In this document: in pieces, positions 24,668 through 31,478 of the stretch | Position numbering within the stretch: position 1 is the first letter of the stretch | Layout of the letters: each line of letters opens with the position of its first letter | DNA from: Gemmatimonadaceae bacterium | GTDB taxonomy: Bacteria; Gemmatimonadota; Gemmatimonadetes; Gemmatimonadales; Gemmatimonadaceae | Direction of reading: 5' to 3' | Assembly: GCA_036003045.1 (NCBI GenBank) | Contig: DASYSS010000048.1 | Location: 1-64,000, forward strand | DNA length: 64,000 nt | Made by a program: the position numbers and the translations under genes | Notes under the pieces: generated by a model | Database searches by the model: none | Told to the model about the DNA's origin: nothing | The model's input: only the letters and a program-made list of their open reading frames with translations

Positions 24668-27175
24668 TCAGTTGCCCATCGGGAGCGGCGTGGGCAGCCA
24701 CACGGTGAATCGCGAGCCTTCGCCCAGCACGCTTTCGACCGTGATGTCGCCGCCCATCATCTGAGCGAGATTCCGGCTGATCGTGAGTCCGAGGCCGGTG
24801 CCGCCGTGTGAGCGGGTGTAGCCGCCGTCCACCTGCACAAACGGCTGAAAGATCCGCTCGAGATCGCTCGGAGCGATTCCCACGCCCGTGTCTTGGACGG
24901 TGATCGTCGCCCACGGCGAGGCCGGCCGCTCCTCGACGACGGTCTTCTTGGCGCTGCCGCAGGCGATCGACACGCAGCCGCCGGCAGGCGTGAACTTGAC
25001 CGCGTTGCCGAGGAGGTTCGTGAGAATTTGCTGAACGCGCTGCGGGTCGCCCACATAGGTCGTCCTCGGGATACCCTGGAGCCGAGCGTCGAGATCGACG
25101 CCTTTGGTCGTGGCGGCCGGGCGAATGAGCCCGAGCGCCGCTTCCGCCACGTCGCCGACGACTCCGACCGCGGATTCCACGCCCATGCGGCCGGCTTCGA
25201 TCTTCGACAGGTCGAGAATCTCGCCGATCATCGACGTCAGGTGTTCGCCGCTGGCGCGGATGCGCGAGAGCTGCGTCGCCTGCGCCGCCGTCACGGGACC
25301 GGCGATCCCCATTTGCAGCAGCTCGGCGTAGCCCATCATCGCGTTGATCGGCGTGCGAATCTCGTGGCTCATCTTCGCGAGGAAATCCGATTTGGCGTTG
25401 CTCGCCGATTCCGCTTCCAGTCGCAGATCGAGAGACCGCCGATAGATGAGGGTGTTGTCGATCGCCACCGCGGTGCGGCGCACGACTTCGGTGGCGATCT
25501 CGAGATCTTCTTCGCTGAAACGGCGTCCCGAGGTCGTCATCGTGAACGACATCGCGCCGAATGCACGGCCCCGCGCGATGAGCGGGATGCACATGAAGGA
25601 GTTCGGGGCGACCTGCTGAAGCAATCGCTTCATGTCCTCCGAGTCGATCGATGCGCGAACGGCCTCGCGATCGATGACCGGAACGATCATCGGCCGCTGC
25701 GTGCGGATGACCTCGGGAACTTCGCCCGGCCCGTCGACGCGATACTTGAACCGCCGAACGAGGTCGACGACCGCCTCCTGCTTGAGCCGATCGCGATGCA
25801 CCGTGGCGATGCGACGAACCGTTCCGTCGTCCTCCGCGACGTGGATCGTGCAGTAGTCGGCGAGGCGCGGCACGCAGTGACGAGCCAAATCGGCGAGAAG
25901 CCGCTCATCGGAAAGCGAGCCGGCGACGATGCGGCTCGCCTCGGCGAGAAACTCCTGCGTGTCGACCGATTTGGTGAGTCGCGCGACGGCGCCGGCCGAC
26001 GCGGCGGCGGAATCCTCGACGCGTTGCACCATCCGGTTGAACACCGCGCCCAGACGGCCGATCTCGTCCGTGCGGCCGACGTCCACTCGCCAAGCGACTT
26101 CGCCGTTGGCGATCGCTTCCGCGGCGTCGGTGAGCTCCGTGAGCGGACGGACGAGACGTCGCGTCGCAATCCAGGAGAGGAACGCGCCGGTTGCGGCGAA
26201 GAGAAGCGCGAGGCCGCCGAGGATGCGGAGCGAAGCGGTCTGCGTGGACAGAATGGTGGCGAGAGGCTCTTCGATCGACACGAGCAAAGGCGAACCATGC
26301 ACGGGCGCCGTCGCGCTGAGCATCGTGCCGACTCCAGGTCGCTCCACGAGACCGAGGCTGTCGAACAACTCACGGTGCCTGAGTGGCGCGGTCACCGGTT
26401 CACCGCTGACCAGCACCCAATTGGAACCGCTCACATTGTGGACGTAGACCGAGCCGCCGGCACCCACGAGGTCGTGCATCCGTTGATTGATCTGTGTCGT
26501 CGCACCGAACCGGCGGTGCTGCACGACGTATCCGACGCGGTTGCCGTCGGCGTCGCGCGCGACCGCGACCATCCACACATTCGACTGGCGACCACTGGTG
26601 TAGATCCCGCTGACGAGACTCGAGTCGCGAGCGCCCGGCGGAAAACGCAGCAGGCTGTCGCGAAACGCGCGCGTCGCCGGCGGCAGCTCGGCGTCGAGGT
26701 TTCCGACGACGCGTCCGTCAGCGGTCCAGAGCTGGGCGGCGGCAGGTTGCGGTGTGGCCGCAAACGATGCGTTCGCGGCTGGTGCCGGTGCCGGCGAGAG
26801 CGCGCGTTCCACCGCTGGCGTGAGCGGACGGCCAGGAGAGCGAAGCGCCGAGAGAACCGCGGTGTCGCGCGCGGCCGATAGGAGCGTGCCGAGGCGCATC
26901 GTGTTGAGTCCCTCGACGGTCGTACCGACGATTCGCGCGAGGCTCGACAACCGCTCAGCGGCGGCCGTTTCGGCCGCGCGGCGCGTCTCGTAGTACGACA
27001 CGATCGCCCAGGCGCCCAGGATCACGCTGAAGAGAGCGAGCACCAGCAACGGCAGCTTCCGCTCCAGGGGAAGTTGCGTTGGTGAAGCCCGTTCAGCGAA
27101 GCTCGGCGCCGGTAGAGTCGTCGCGGTCACGTCTCGCCGTGCGGCACCGTCAGGTCGCGCCCCCACCTTGGCCAT
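24668..27175 (-). CDS. Membrane sensor histidine kinase (HAMP-GAF-HisKA-HATPase)
   Basis: An 835-residue kinase. TM1 is at about 41-60 and TM2 at about 317-338, enclosing a 250-residue periplasmic sensor; then HAMP (about 339-392), GAF (about 409-575), the phospho-acceptor H604 in KMSHEIRTPINAMMGYAE, and a HATPase with NLLGNAVKFTPAGG, DTGVGI and GTGLGLTISRN. There is no receiver domain and no response-regulator gene next to it, so it is an orphan. The start at 27175 (MAKVGARPDG) overlaps alkA by 26 nt; an upstream in-frame ATG at 27286 would lie deeper inside alkA. A GTG at 27166 is also possible. Confidence 0.92.
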   Translation of the reverse strand: MAKVGARPDGAARRDVTATTLPAPSFAERASPTQLPLERKLPLLVLALFSVILGAWAIVSYYETRRAAETAAAERLSSLARIVGTTVEGLNTMRLGTLLSAARDTAVLSALRSPGRPLTPAVERALSPAPAPAANASFAATPQPAAAQLWTADGRVVGNLDAELPPATRAFRDSLLRFPPGARDSSLVSGIYTSGRQSNVWMVAVARDADGNRVGYVVQHRRFGATTQINQRMHDLVGAGGSVYVHNVSGSNWVLVSGEPVTAPLRHRELFDSLGLVERPGVGTMLSATAPVHGSPLLVSIEEPLATILSTQTASLRILGGLALLFAATGAFLSWIATRRLVRPLTELTDAAEAIANGEVAWRVDVGRTDEIGRLGAVFNRMVQRVEDSAAASAGAVARLTKSVDTQEFLAEASRIVAGSLSDERLLADLARHCVPRLADYCTIHVAEDDGTVRRIATVHRDRLKQEAVVDLVRRFKYRVDGPGEVPEVIRTQRPMIVPVIDREAVRASIDSEDMKRLLQQVAPNSFMCIPLIARGRAFGAMSFTMTTSGRRFSEEDLEIATEVVRRTAVAIDNTLIYRRSLDLRLEAESASNAKSDFLAKMSHEIRTPINAMMGYAELLQMGIAGPVTAAQATQLSRIRASGEHLTSMIGEILDLSKIEAGRMGVESAVGVVGDVAEAALGLIRPAATTKGVDLDARLQGIPRTTYVGDPQRVQQILTNLLGNAVKFTPAGGCVSIACGSAKKTVVEERPASPWATITVQDTGVGIAPSDLERIFQPFVQVDGGYTRSHGGTGLGLTISRNLAQMMGGDITVESVLGEGSRFTVWLPTPLPMGN

Positions 27176-27785
27176 CTCCGTTCTCGAGCGATCGCCATAG
27201 GTACCAACACGCGACTGTGCTGTGCGGACTCCACTTCGCGCCGATCGCGCGGACTTGTTTGGGGCTCGGTCGCTTTCGCTTCCCATACGCGCGTCGGATC
27301 GCGTTTTGAATCCCCAGATCGAGTTCCGGCAGTACGTTGCGACGACCGAGGCGGAACATCAAGAACATTTGTGCCGTCCAGCGACCAATTCCTTTCACTT
27401 GAACGAGGTGAGCGATGAGCTCGTCATCGTTCATGCGGTCGACCTCGTCCAGCGGCAAGCCACCGGCGACAACCTTTTCAGCCAGATCGCGCAGATACCC
27501 GATCTTTTGCCGTGACAGTCCGACACCACGCAACTGGGCGTCCGTGAACTCGAGCAGTGAAACCGGCTCGGGTCCTTCGCTCGCGAAGAGCGCGGCGAAG
27601 CGGCCATGGATCGTTCCAGCCGCCTTTCCTGAGAGTTGTTGAAATACGATCGACCGCGCGAGCGCCTGGAAGTGTGTCCCTTCGCGGCGGAGCGGCAGGC
27701 GGCACGGACCGACCTGCTCGATCACGCGGGCGAGCACCGGATCGACCTTCTTGAGATGTCTGACGGAGGCGCGATAATCGGGCAT
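27150..27785 (-). CDS. DNA-3-methyladenine glycosylase II-like (AlkA, HhH-GPD)
   Basis: A 211-residue HhH-GPD base-excision enzyme. The helix-hairpin-helix is VKGIGRWTAQMFLMF and the catalytic Asp is in LPELDLGIQNA; FQQLSGKAAGTIHGRF is the family's N-terminal signature. It removes alkylated purines from DNA. It is shorter than E. coli AlkA because the N-terminal beta domain is missing, as in many single-domain members. The ATG at 27785 (MPDYRAS) has no Shine-Dalgarno and follows TAAATT by 6 nt, a likely leaderless start. Confidence 0.94.
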   Translation of the reverse strand: MPDYRASVRHLKKVDPVLARVIEQVGPCRLPLRREGTHFQALARSIVFQQLSGKAAGTIHGRFAALFASEGPEPVSLLEFTDAQLRGVGLSRQKIGYLRDLAEKVVAGGLPLDEVDRMNDDELIAHLVQVKGIGRWTAQMFLMFRLGRRNVLPELDLGIQNAIRRAYGKRKRPSPKQVRAIGAKWSPHSTVACWYLWRSLENGDGQGGGAT

Positions 27786-27791
27786 CGGCAA

Positions 27792-27797
27792 AATTTA
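27792..27797 (-). promoter_or_regulatory. Candidate -10 element (TAAATT), leaderless promoter of alkA-like gene
   Basis: TAAATT on the minus strand is followed by TTGCCG and the ATG. A start point 6-7 nt downstream of the hexamer would fall on the start codon. No Shine-Dalgarno is present. Part of a set of five similar sites in this window. Confidence 0.4.
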
Positions 27798-27881
27798 CGC
27801 GTCACCAACGCCTATTGTGGAACCGTGGAGCTCGTGTTCGGATAGGCTGAACATGCAGACAATTGGGCCGCCGACAGTTTG

Positions 27882-29213
27882 ATGTCCCTCCGAATGCTCG
27901 TGCTCGCTGTGCTGTTGCCGGCGGCGCTCGAGCCAACGATCGCGCCGCTCGCTGCGCAGCACGACATGATGCACATGGGGACGAATTCTGGTCCGACACT
28001 CCCGCTCGGGCTCGCGGCAGCCAAGCCGGGATCCGGAACGTCGTGGCTTCCCGATTCGTCCCGCGTACCGATGTTCCACGCCGCGATCGGCGGATGGAGC
28101 GTGATGCTGCACGGCGCGGTCTTCGCGCAATACGACACGCAGACGACGATACACGGCGGGCGGCAGTTCGGCCTCGTCGACTGGGAGATGGCGCACGCGC
28201 TCCGAGCGGTTGGCCCCGGCGTGATCGGCGTCACGTTGGGAACGAGCCTCGAGTCGTTCGTCGACGGGCCGCGCGGATATCCCGAGCTGCTGCAGAGCGG
28301 AGGCTCGTACCAGGATTCGCGCATCTCCAACCGGCAGCACCCGCATCCCGCCGTCATGCAGCTGTCCCTCGAGTACGACCAGCCGATCATTCGAGGAGTA
28401 GCCGTCGAGGCGTACGCCGCCGCGGTTGGCGAGCCGGCGATCGGTCCCGTCGCATTCACGCACCGGCCGTCGGCGGCGGACGATCCGTTCGCTCCGCTGG
28501 CCCATCACTGGGAGGATGCGACCCACGACCAGAACGGCGTCGTTACCGCGGGGCTTTACACGAGCCGGGTGAAGATCGAAGGCTCGGCGTTCAACGCACG
28601 CGAGTCTGACGCGGGTGACAATCTCCCGGACTACGCAGGCGGGCGACTCGATTCATACTCGGCGCGCCTTTCGGTCGCCGCGACCGATCGAGTGGTGCTC
28701 TCGGCGTGGAGCGGATACCTGTTCGATCACGATCCACTCGATCCGGGCACCGGCATGCAGCGCTACGGCGCGTCCGTCCTTACGGCGCTCCGAGGCGTAA
28801 ACGGGGGAACATGGTCCACCGCGTTGGTGTGGGGGCTCGACGTCCACCACCACGGGGCGCGCGAGCACGTCCACGATCCCAGTGCCGTCGCACCCCTTCA
28901 TCACCTTGGCGCCAGCGCTTTGTTGGAGACCACGCTGGAGCTGGGATCGAAATCGGCGGTGTTCGGCCGGGTCGAGCAGGTGCAGAAGACGGCCGACGAC
29001 CTCGGATTCCTTGGCGGCGATCTCTCGCAGTCGTTTACGATTCGCGAGGTCACGATCGGCGTCACGCGAGACCTGATCGCGGGCGACCGAGGACGCATCG
29101 GCGTGGGCGTGCGGGCGATGATGGCGCGACTTCCCGAGTCGCTCAGGCTCGCATATGGAACCCTCACGCCGACCGGGGGCGCGGTGTACCTCACCCTCAA
29201 GCCACCGCGCTAG
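27882..29213 (+). CDS. Secreted, probably outer-membrane beta-barrel protein with His clusters
   Basis: A 443-residue protein starting MSLRMLVLAVLLPAALEPTI, a signal peptide with cleavage near LAAQ. The mature part is rich in alternating hydrophobic and polar residues with aromatic belts (SARLSVAATDRVVLSAWSGY, GGAVYLTLKPPR at the C-terminus), suggesting an outer-membrane beta-barrel. Histidine clusters occur at HDMMHMG, WEDATHDQNG and DVHHHGAREHVHDP, which hints at copper or another metal. I recognise no named family. It stands alone; the 96-bp gap before it is shared with the divergent alkA-like gene. Confidence 0.75.
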   Translation: MSLRMLVLAVLLPAALEPTIAPLAAQHDMMHMGTNSGPTLPLGLAAAKPGSGTSWLPDSSRVPMFHAAIGGWSVMLHGAVFAQYDTQTTIHGGRQFGLVDWEMAHALRAVGPGVIGVTLGTSLESFVDGPRGYPELLQSGGSYQDSRISNRQHPHPAVMQLSLEYDQPIIRGVAVEAYAAAVGEPAIGPVAFTHRPSAADDPFAPLAHHWEDATHDQNGVVTAGLYTSRVKIEGSAFNARESDAGDNLPDYAGGRLDSYSARLSVAATDRVVLSAWSGYLFDHDPLDPGTGMQRYGASVLTALRGVNGGTWSTALVWGLDVHHHGAREHVHDPSAVAPLHHLGASALLETTLELGSKSAVFGRVEQVQKTADDLGFLGGDLSQSFTIREVTIGVTRDLIAGDRGRIGVGVRAMMARLPESLRLAYGTLTPTGGAVYLTLKPPR

Positions 29214-29236
29214 CCGCGTCCGGTTATCGGGCGCGT

Positions 29237-29242
29237 TAATAT
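29237..29242 (+). promoter_or_regulatory. Candidate -10 element (TAATAT) of the DUF502 gene
   Basis: TAATAT lies 10 nt before the DUF502 start codon at 29253 with no Shine-Dalgarno in between, so the leader would be three nucleotides or so. Sequence inference only. Confidence 0.4.
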
Positions 29243-29252
29243 TGGCCTCTGC

Positions 29253-29816
29253 ATGGCGCGCCTTCTCAACTACTTCCTCCGGGGCCTGGTTGTCGTCGCC
29301 CCGCTCGCGATTACCGTCTACGTCTGCGTCCTGGTCTTCAGGACGATCGACGGATGGCTCGGCCTGACGATCCCGGGCGTCGGCTTCCTGATCACCATCG
29401 TGCTGATCACGGTCGTCGGGTATTTCGCGTCGGGGCTCATTACGCGCGGCGTACTCGGCGCGCTCGACGAAGTGTTCGAGAAGCTGCCTTTCGTGCGACT
29501 TCTGTATTCGTCGGCAAAGGACATGCTGAACGCGTTCGTCGGGGAGAAACGGCGCTTCGACAAGCCTGTGCTCGTTTCTCTGTCGGCGGATGGCTCGCTC
29601 AAGGTGCTCGCGTTCTTGACCTCCGACTCGCTCGCGTCATTGGGCGTGTCGGGACACGTATCGGTATACATGCCGCAATCATATGGATTGGCCGGACACA
29701 TCCTCGTCGTTCCAGCCGATCGGGTACAGCGCATCGAGGCCGATGCCGCGGCGGTGATGGCGTTCATCATCTCGGGCGGCGTGACCCACGTTCAATCCCG
29801 CCACACGCCGACGTGA
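29253..29816 (+). CDS. DUF502 membrane protein
   Basis: A 187-residue protein of the DUF502 family. Two hydrophobic helices lie at about residues 9-30 (LRGLVVVAPLAITVYVCVLVF) and 40-64 (IPGVGFLITIVLITVVGYFAS), followed by the conserved GALDEVFEKLPFVRLLYSSAKDMLN and a soluble C-terminal beta domain (VYMPQSYGLAGHILVVPAD). The family's function is unknown. Its stop codon overlaps the GTG start of the SET-domain gene (GTGA), so the two are translationally coupled. Confidence 0.93.
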   Translation: MARLLNYFLRGLVVVAPLAITVYVCVLVFRTIDGWLGLTIPGVGFLITIVLITVVGYFASGLITRGVLGALDEVFEKLPFVRLLYSSAKDMLNAFVGEKRRFDKPVLVSLSADGSLKVLAFLTSDSLASLGVSGHVSVYMPQSYGLAGHILVVPADRVQRIEADAAAVMAFIISGGVTHVQSRHTPT

Positions 29817-30322
29817 GACGCACGCGCGACCGCGCGCCGAGAGCCGCGCCGAGGCACGTCGGGCCGGTGCAAAAAGAGTTGCCGTTCGAGATCCGGTCCT
29901 CGCCGATCCAAGGAGTTGGGGCGTTCGCCACGCGGCCCATCCGCAAAGGCACGCGCCTCATCGAATACACCGGCGAACGGATCTCGACCGAAGAGGCCGA
30001 CTCGCGCTATCCGGACGACGAGTCCCAGGCGCGTCACCACACCTTTTTGTTCGCGATCGACGACGACGTCGTGATCGACGCGGCCGTCGACGGCAACGAG
30101 GCGCGCTTCATCAACCACTCATGCACGCCGAATTGCGACGCGGTGATCGACGACGCGCGCATCTTCATCGAGGCGATCCGGGACATCGCACCGGGCGAGG
30201 AGTTGGCGTACGACTACGCTTTCGTACTCGAGGAGCGGCACACTCCGGCGGCCAAGCGTCGCTATCCGTGCAACTGCGGCGCGCGCGCGTGCCGCGGGAC
30301 GATTCTCGCGAAGAAGCGCTGA
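29813..30322 (+). CDS. SET-domain protein-lysine methyltransferase with post-SET motif
   Basis: A 169-residue SET-domain protein. The N-terminal SET motif IQGVGAFATRPIRKGTRLIEY, the SAM/catalytic motifs RFINHSCTPNC and ELAYDYAF, and a post-SET zinc motif CNCGARACRGTI (C-x-C-x4-C) are all present. It should transfer methyl groups from SAM to lysine; the substrate is unknown, as bacteria of this type lack nucleosomal histones. The GTG at 29813 forms a GTGA overlap with the DUF502 gene; a second GTG at 29867 is possible. Convergent to the DHFR-like gene at 4 nt. Confidence 0.92.
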   Translation: MRRTRDRAPRAAPRHVGPVQKELPFEIRSSPIQGVGAFATRPIRKGTRLIEYTGERISTEEADSRYPDDESQARHHTFLFAIDDDVVIDAAVDGNEARFINHSCTPNCDAVIDDARIFIEAIRDIAPGEELAYDYAFVLEERHTPAAKRRYPCNCGARACRGTILAKKR

Positions 30323-30326
30323 CCGC

Positions 30327-31028
30327 TTACGCGCGCGGCGAGCTCAGACCGGCGGACTCGGGGATTCGGCTTTCCTCGCGCGCCTCGGTTCTCCGCAGGA
30401 TCACGTGAGTCGCGCGTCGCCCCGGAATGGATTCGACTCCCTGATAGCCGAGCGCGCGCAGGTCGAGCCCCTGAAAGAGATTCTCGCCTTGGCCGAGTAA
30501 GATCGGTCGCACCGCGAGGTGCAGCTCGTCGATGAGTTGCGCTTGCAAATACTGGCGGATGGTCGAGACGCCGCCGCCCACGCGGACGTCGCGTCCGCCG
30601 GCCGCGGCTCTTGCCTGCTCGAGCGCCGATTGAATTCCGTCGGTGACGAAACGGAATTCCGTGCCGCCGGCCATTTGGATCGGGTCTCGCGCATGATGCG
30701 TGAGCACGAAGACCGGTACGTGATACGGCGGTTCATCTCCCCACCAGCCTTTCCATTTGTCGTCGGGCCAAGGACCGCGAATCGGTCCGAACATGTTCCG
30801 GCCGAGGATCCATGCGCCGAGGTTGTCGAACGCCTTCGTCGCCATGTCGTTGTCGACGCCCGTTTCTCCTTCCGACTCGCCGTGCATCTGCTGCCACATG
30901 CGCGTATGGAAGAACCACTCCATGAGCTCGGGGCCTCGCACGCCGAGCGGGTGCTCGAGGTCTTGATGCGTGCCGGCGCCGTAGCCGTCGAGGGAGACGG
31001 CAAAGCATCGAACGACGAGTCTGGACAT
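30327..31028 (-). CDS. RibD C-terminal/DHFR-like reductase
   Basis: A 233-residue protein of the dihydrofolate-reductase fold family that includes the RibD reductase domain. Motifs are LVVRCFAVSLDGYGAG at the N-terminus, AWILGRNMFG in the middle, and the NADPH-binding VGGGVSTIRQYLQAQLIDEL plus AVRPILLGQGENLF near the C-terminus. It lacks the N-terminal deaminase of RibD, and similar stand-alone proteins are annotated only as DHFR-family reductases. No riboflavin genes lie nearby. Confidence 0.9.
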   Translation of the reverse strand: MSRLVVRCFAVSLDGYGAGTHQDLEHPLGVRGPELMEWFFHTRMWQQMHGESEGETGVDNDMATKAFDNLGAWILGRNMFGPIRGPWPDDKWKGWWGDEPPYHVPVFVLTHHARDPIQMAGGTEFRFVTDGIQSALEQARAAAGGRDVRVGGGVSTIRQYLQAQLIDELHLAVRPILLGQGENLFQGLDLRALGYQGVESIPGRRATHVILRRTEAREESRIPESAGLSSPRA

Positions 31029-31076
31029 GGCCGCAAGTTGATCCCAACCCTTCGCGCCGTCGAGGTGTCGAAACGG

Positions 31077-31097
31077 CTATAGTCGGATTGACTCTAG
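31077..31097. promoter_or_regulatory. Candidate PadR operator: inverted repeat before padR/ADOP operon 1
   Basis: CTATAGTC (31077-31084) and GACTCTAG (31090-31097) are inverted with 7 of 8 bases matching and a 5-nt spacer, ending 12 nt before the padR ATG. TATAGT within the left arm could itself be a -10 box, so a protein bound here would block transcription. A PadR-type autoregulatory site is the natural reading but is unproven. Confidence 0.45.
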
Positions 31098-31109
31098 CCA
31101 CCGCACCCA

Positions 31110-31478
31110 ATGACGCCCGCCCGATCCGAGCCGTCGTTCGAGTCGTCGCTGCCGCTCAAACCGGTCGAAACGCTGATCCTCACGATGCTCACGGCCGGCG
31201 ACCGCCACGGCTACGGCATCCGCCAGGACATTCTCGATCACAGTGAAGGACGCATCGAGCTCGAGGCGGGCGGTCTGTATCGCCACATTCGCCGCCTCGA
31301 ATCCGACGGACTGATCGAGCCGGCCTCGGCGCGGCGCACGGCCGCCGAGGATCCTCGCCGCATCCACTACAAGTTGACGACCCGCGGCCGGCGCGTGCTC
31401 GCCGCCGAGATGCTGCGCATGCGCGAGCTGGTCCGTTTGGCCGAAGAGCGCCGTATCATCGCGCCGGCCCGCACATGA
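31110..31478 (+). CDS. PadR-family transcriptional regulator
   Basis: A 122-residue winged-helix regulator of the PadR family: LKPVETLILTMLTAGDRHGY starts the first helix pair and LEAGGLYRHIRRLESDGLIE is the recognition helix and following region. The C-terminal helix is short, as in subfamily 2. It overlaps the ADOP permease gene by 4 nt (ATGA), the arrangement typical of these modules. It likely represses its own operon through the inverted repeat immediately upstream. Confidence 0.92.
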   Translation: MTPARSEPSFESSLPLKPVETLILTMLTAGDRHGYGIRQDILDHSEGRIELEAGGLYRHIRRLESDGLIEPASARRTAAEDPRRIHYKLTTRGRRVLAAEMLRMRELVRLAEERRIIAPART

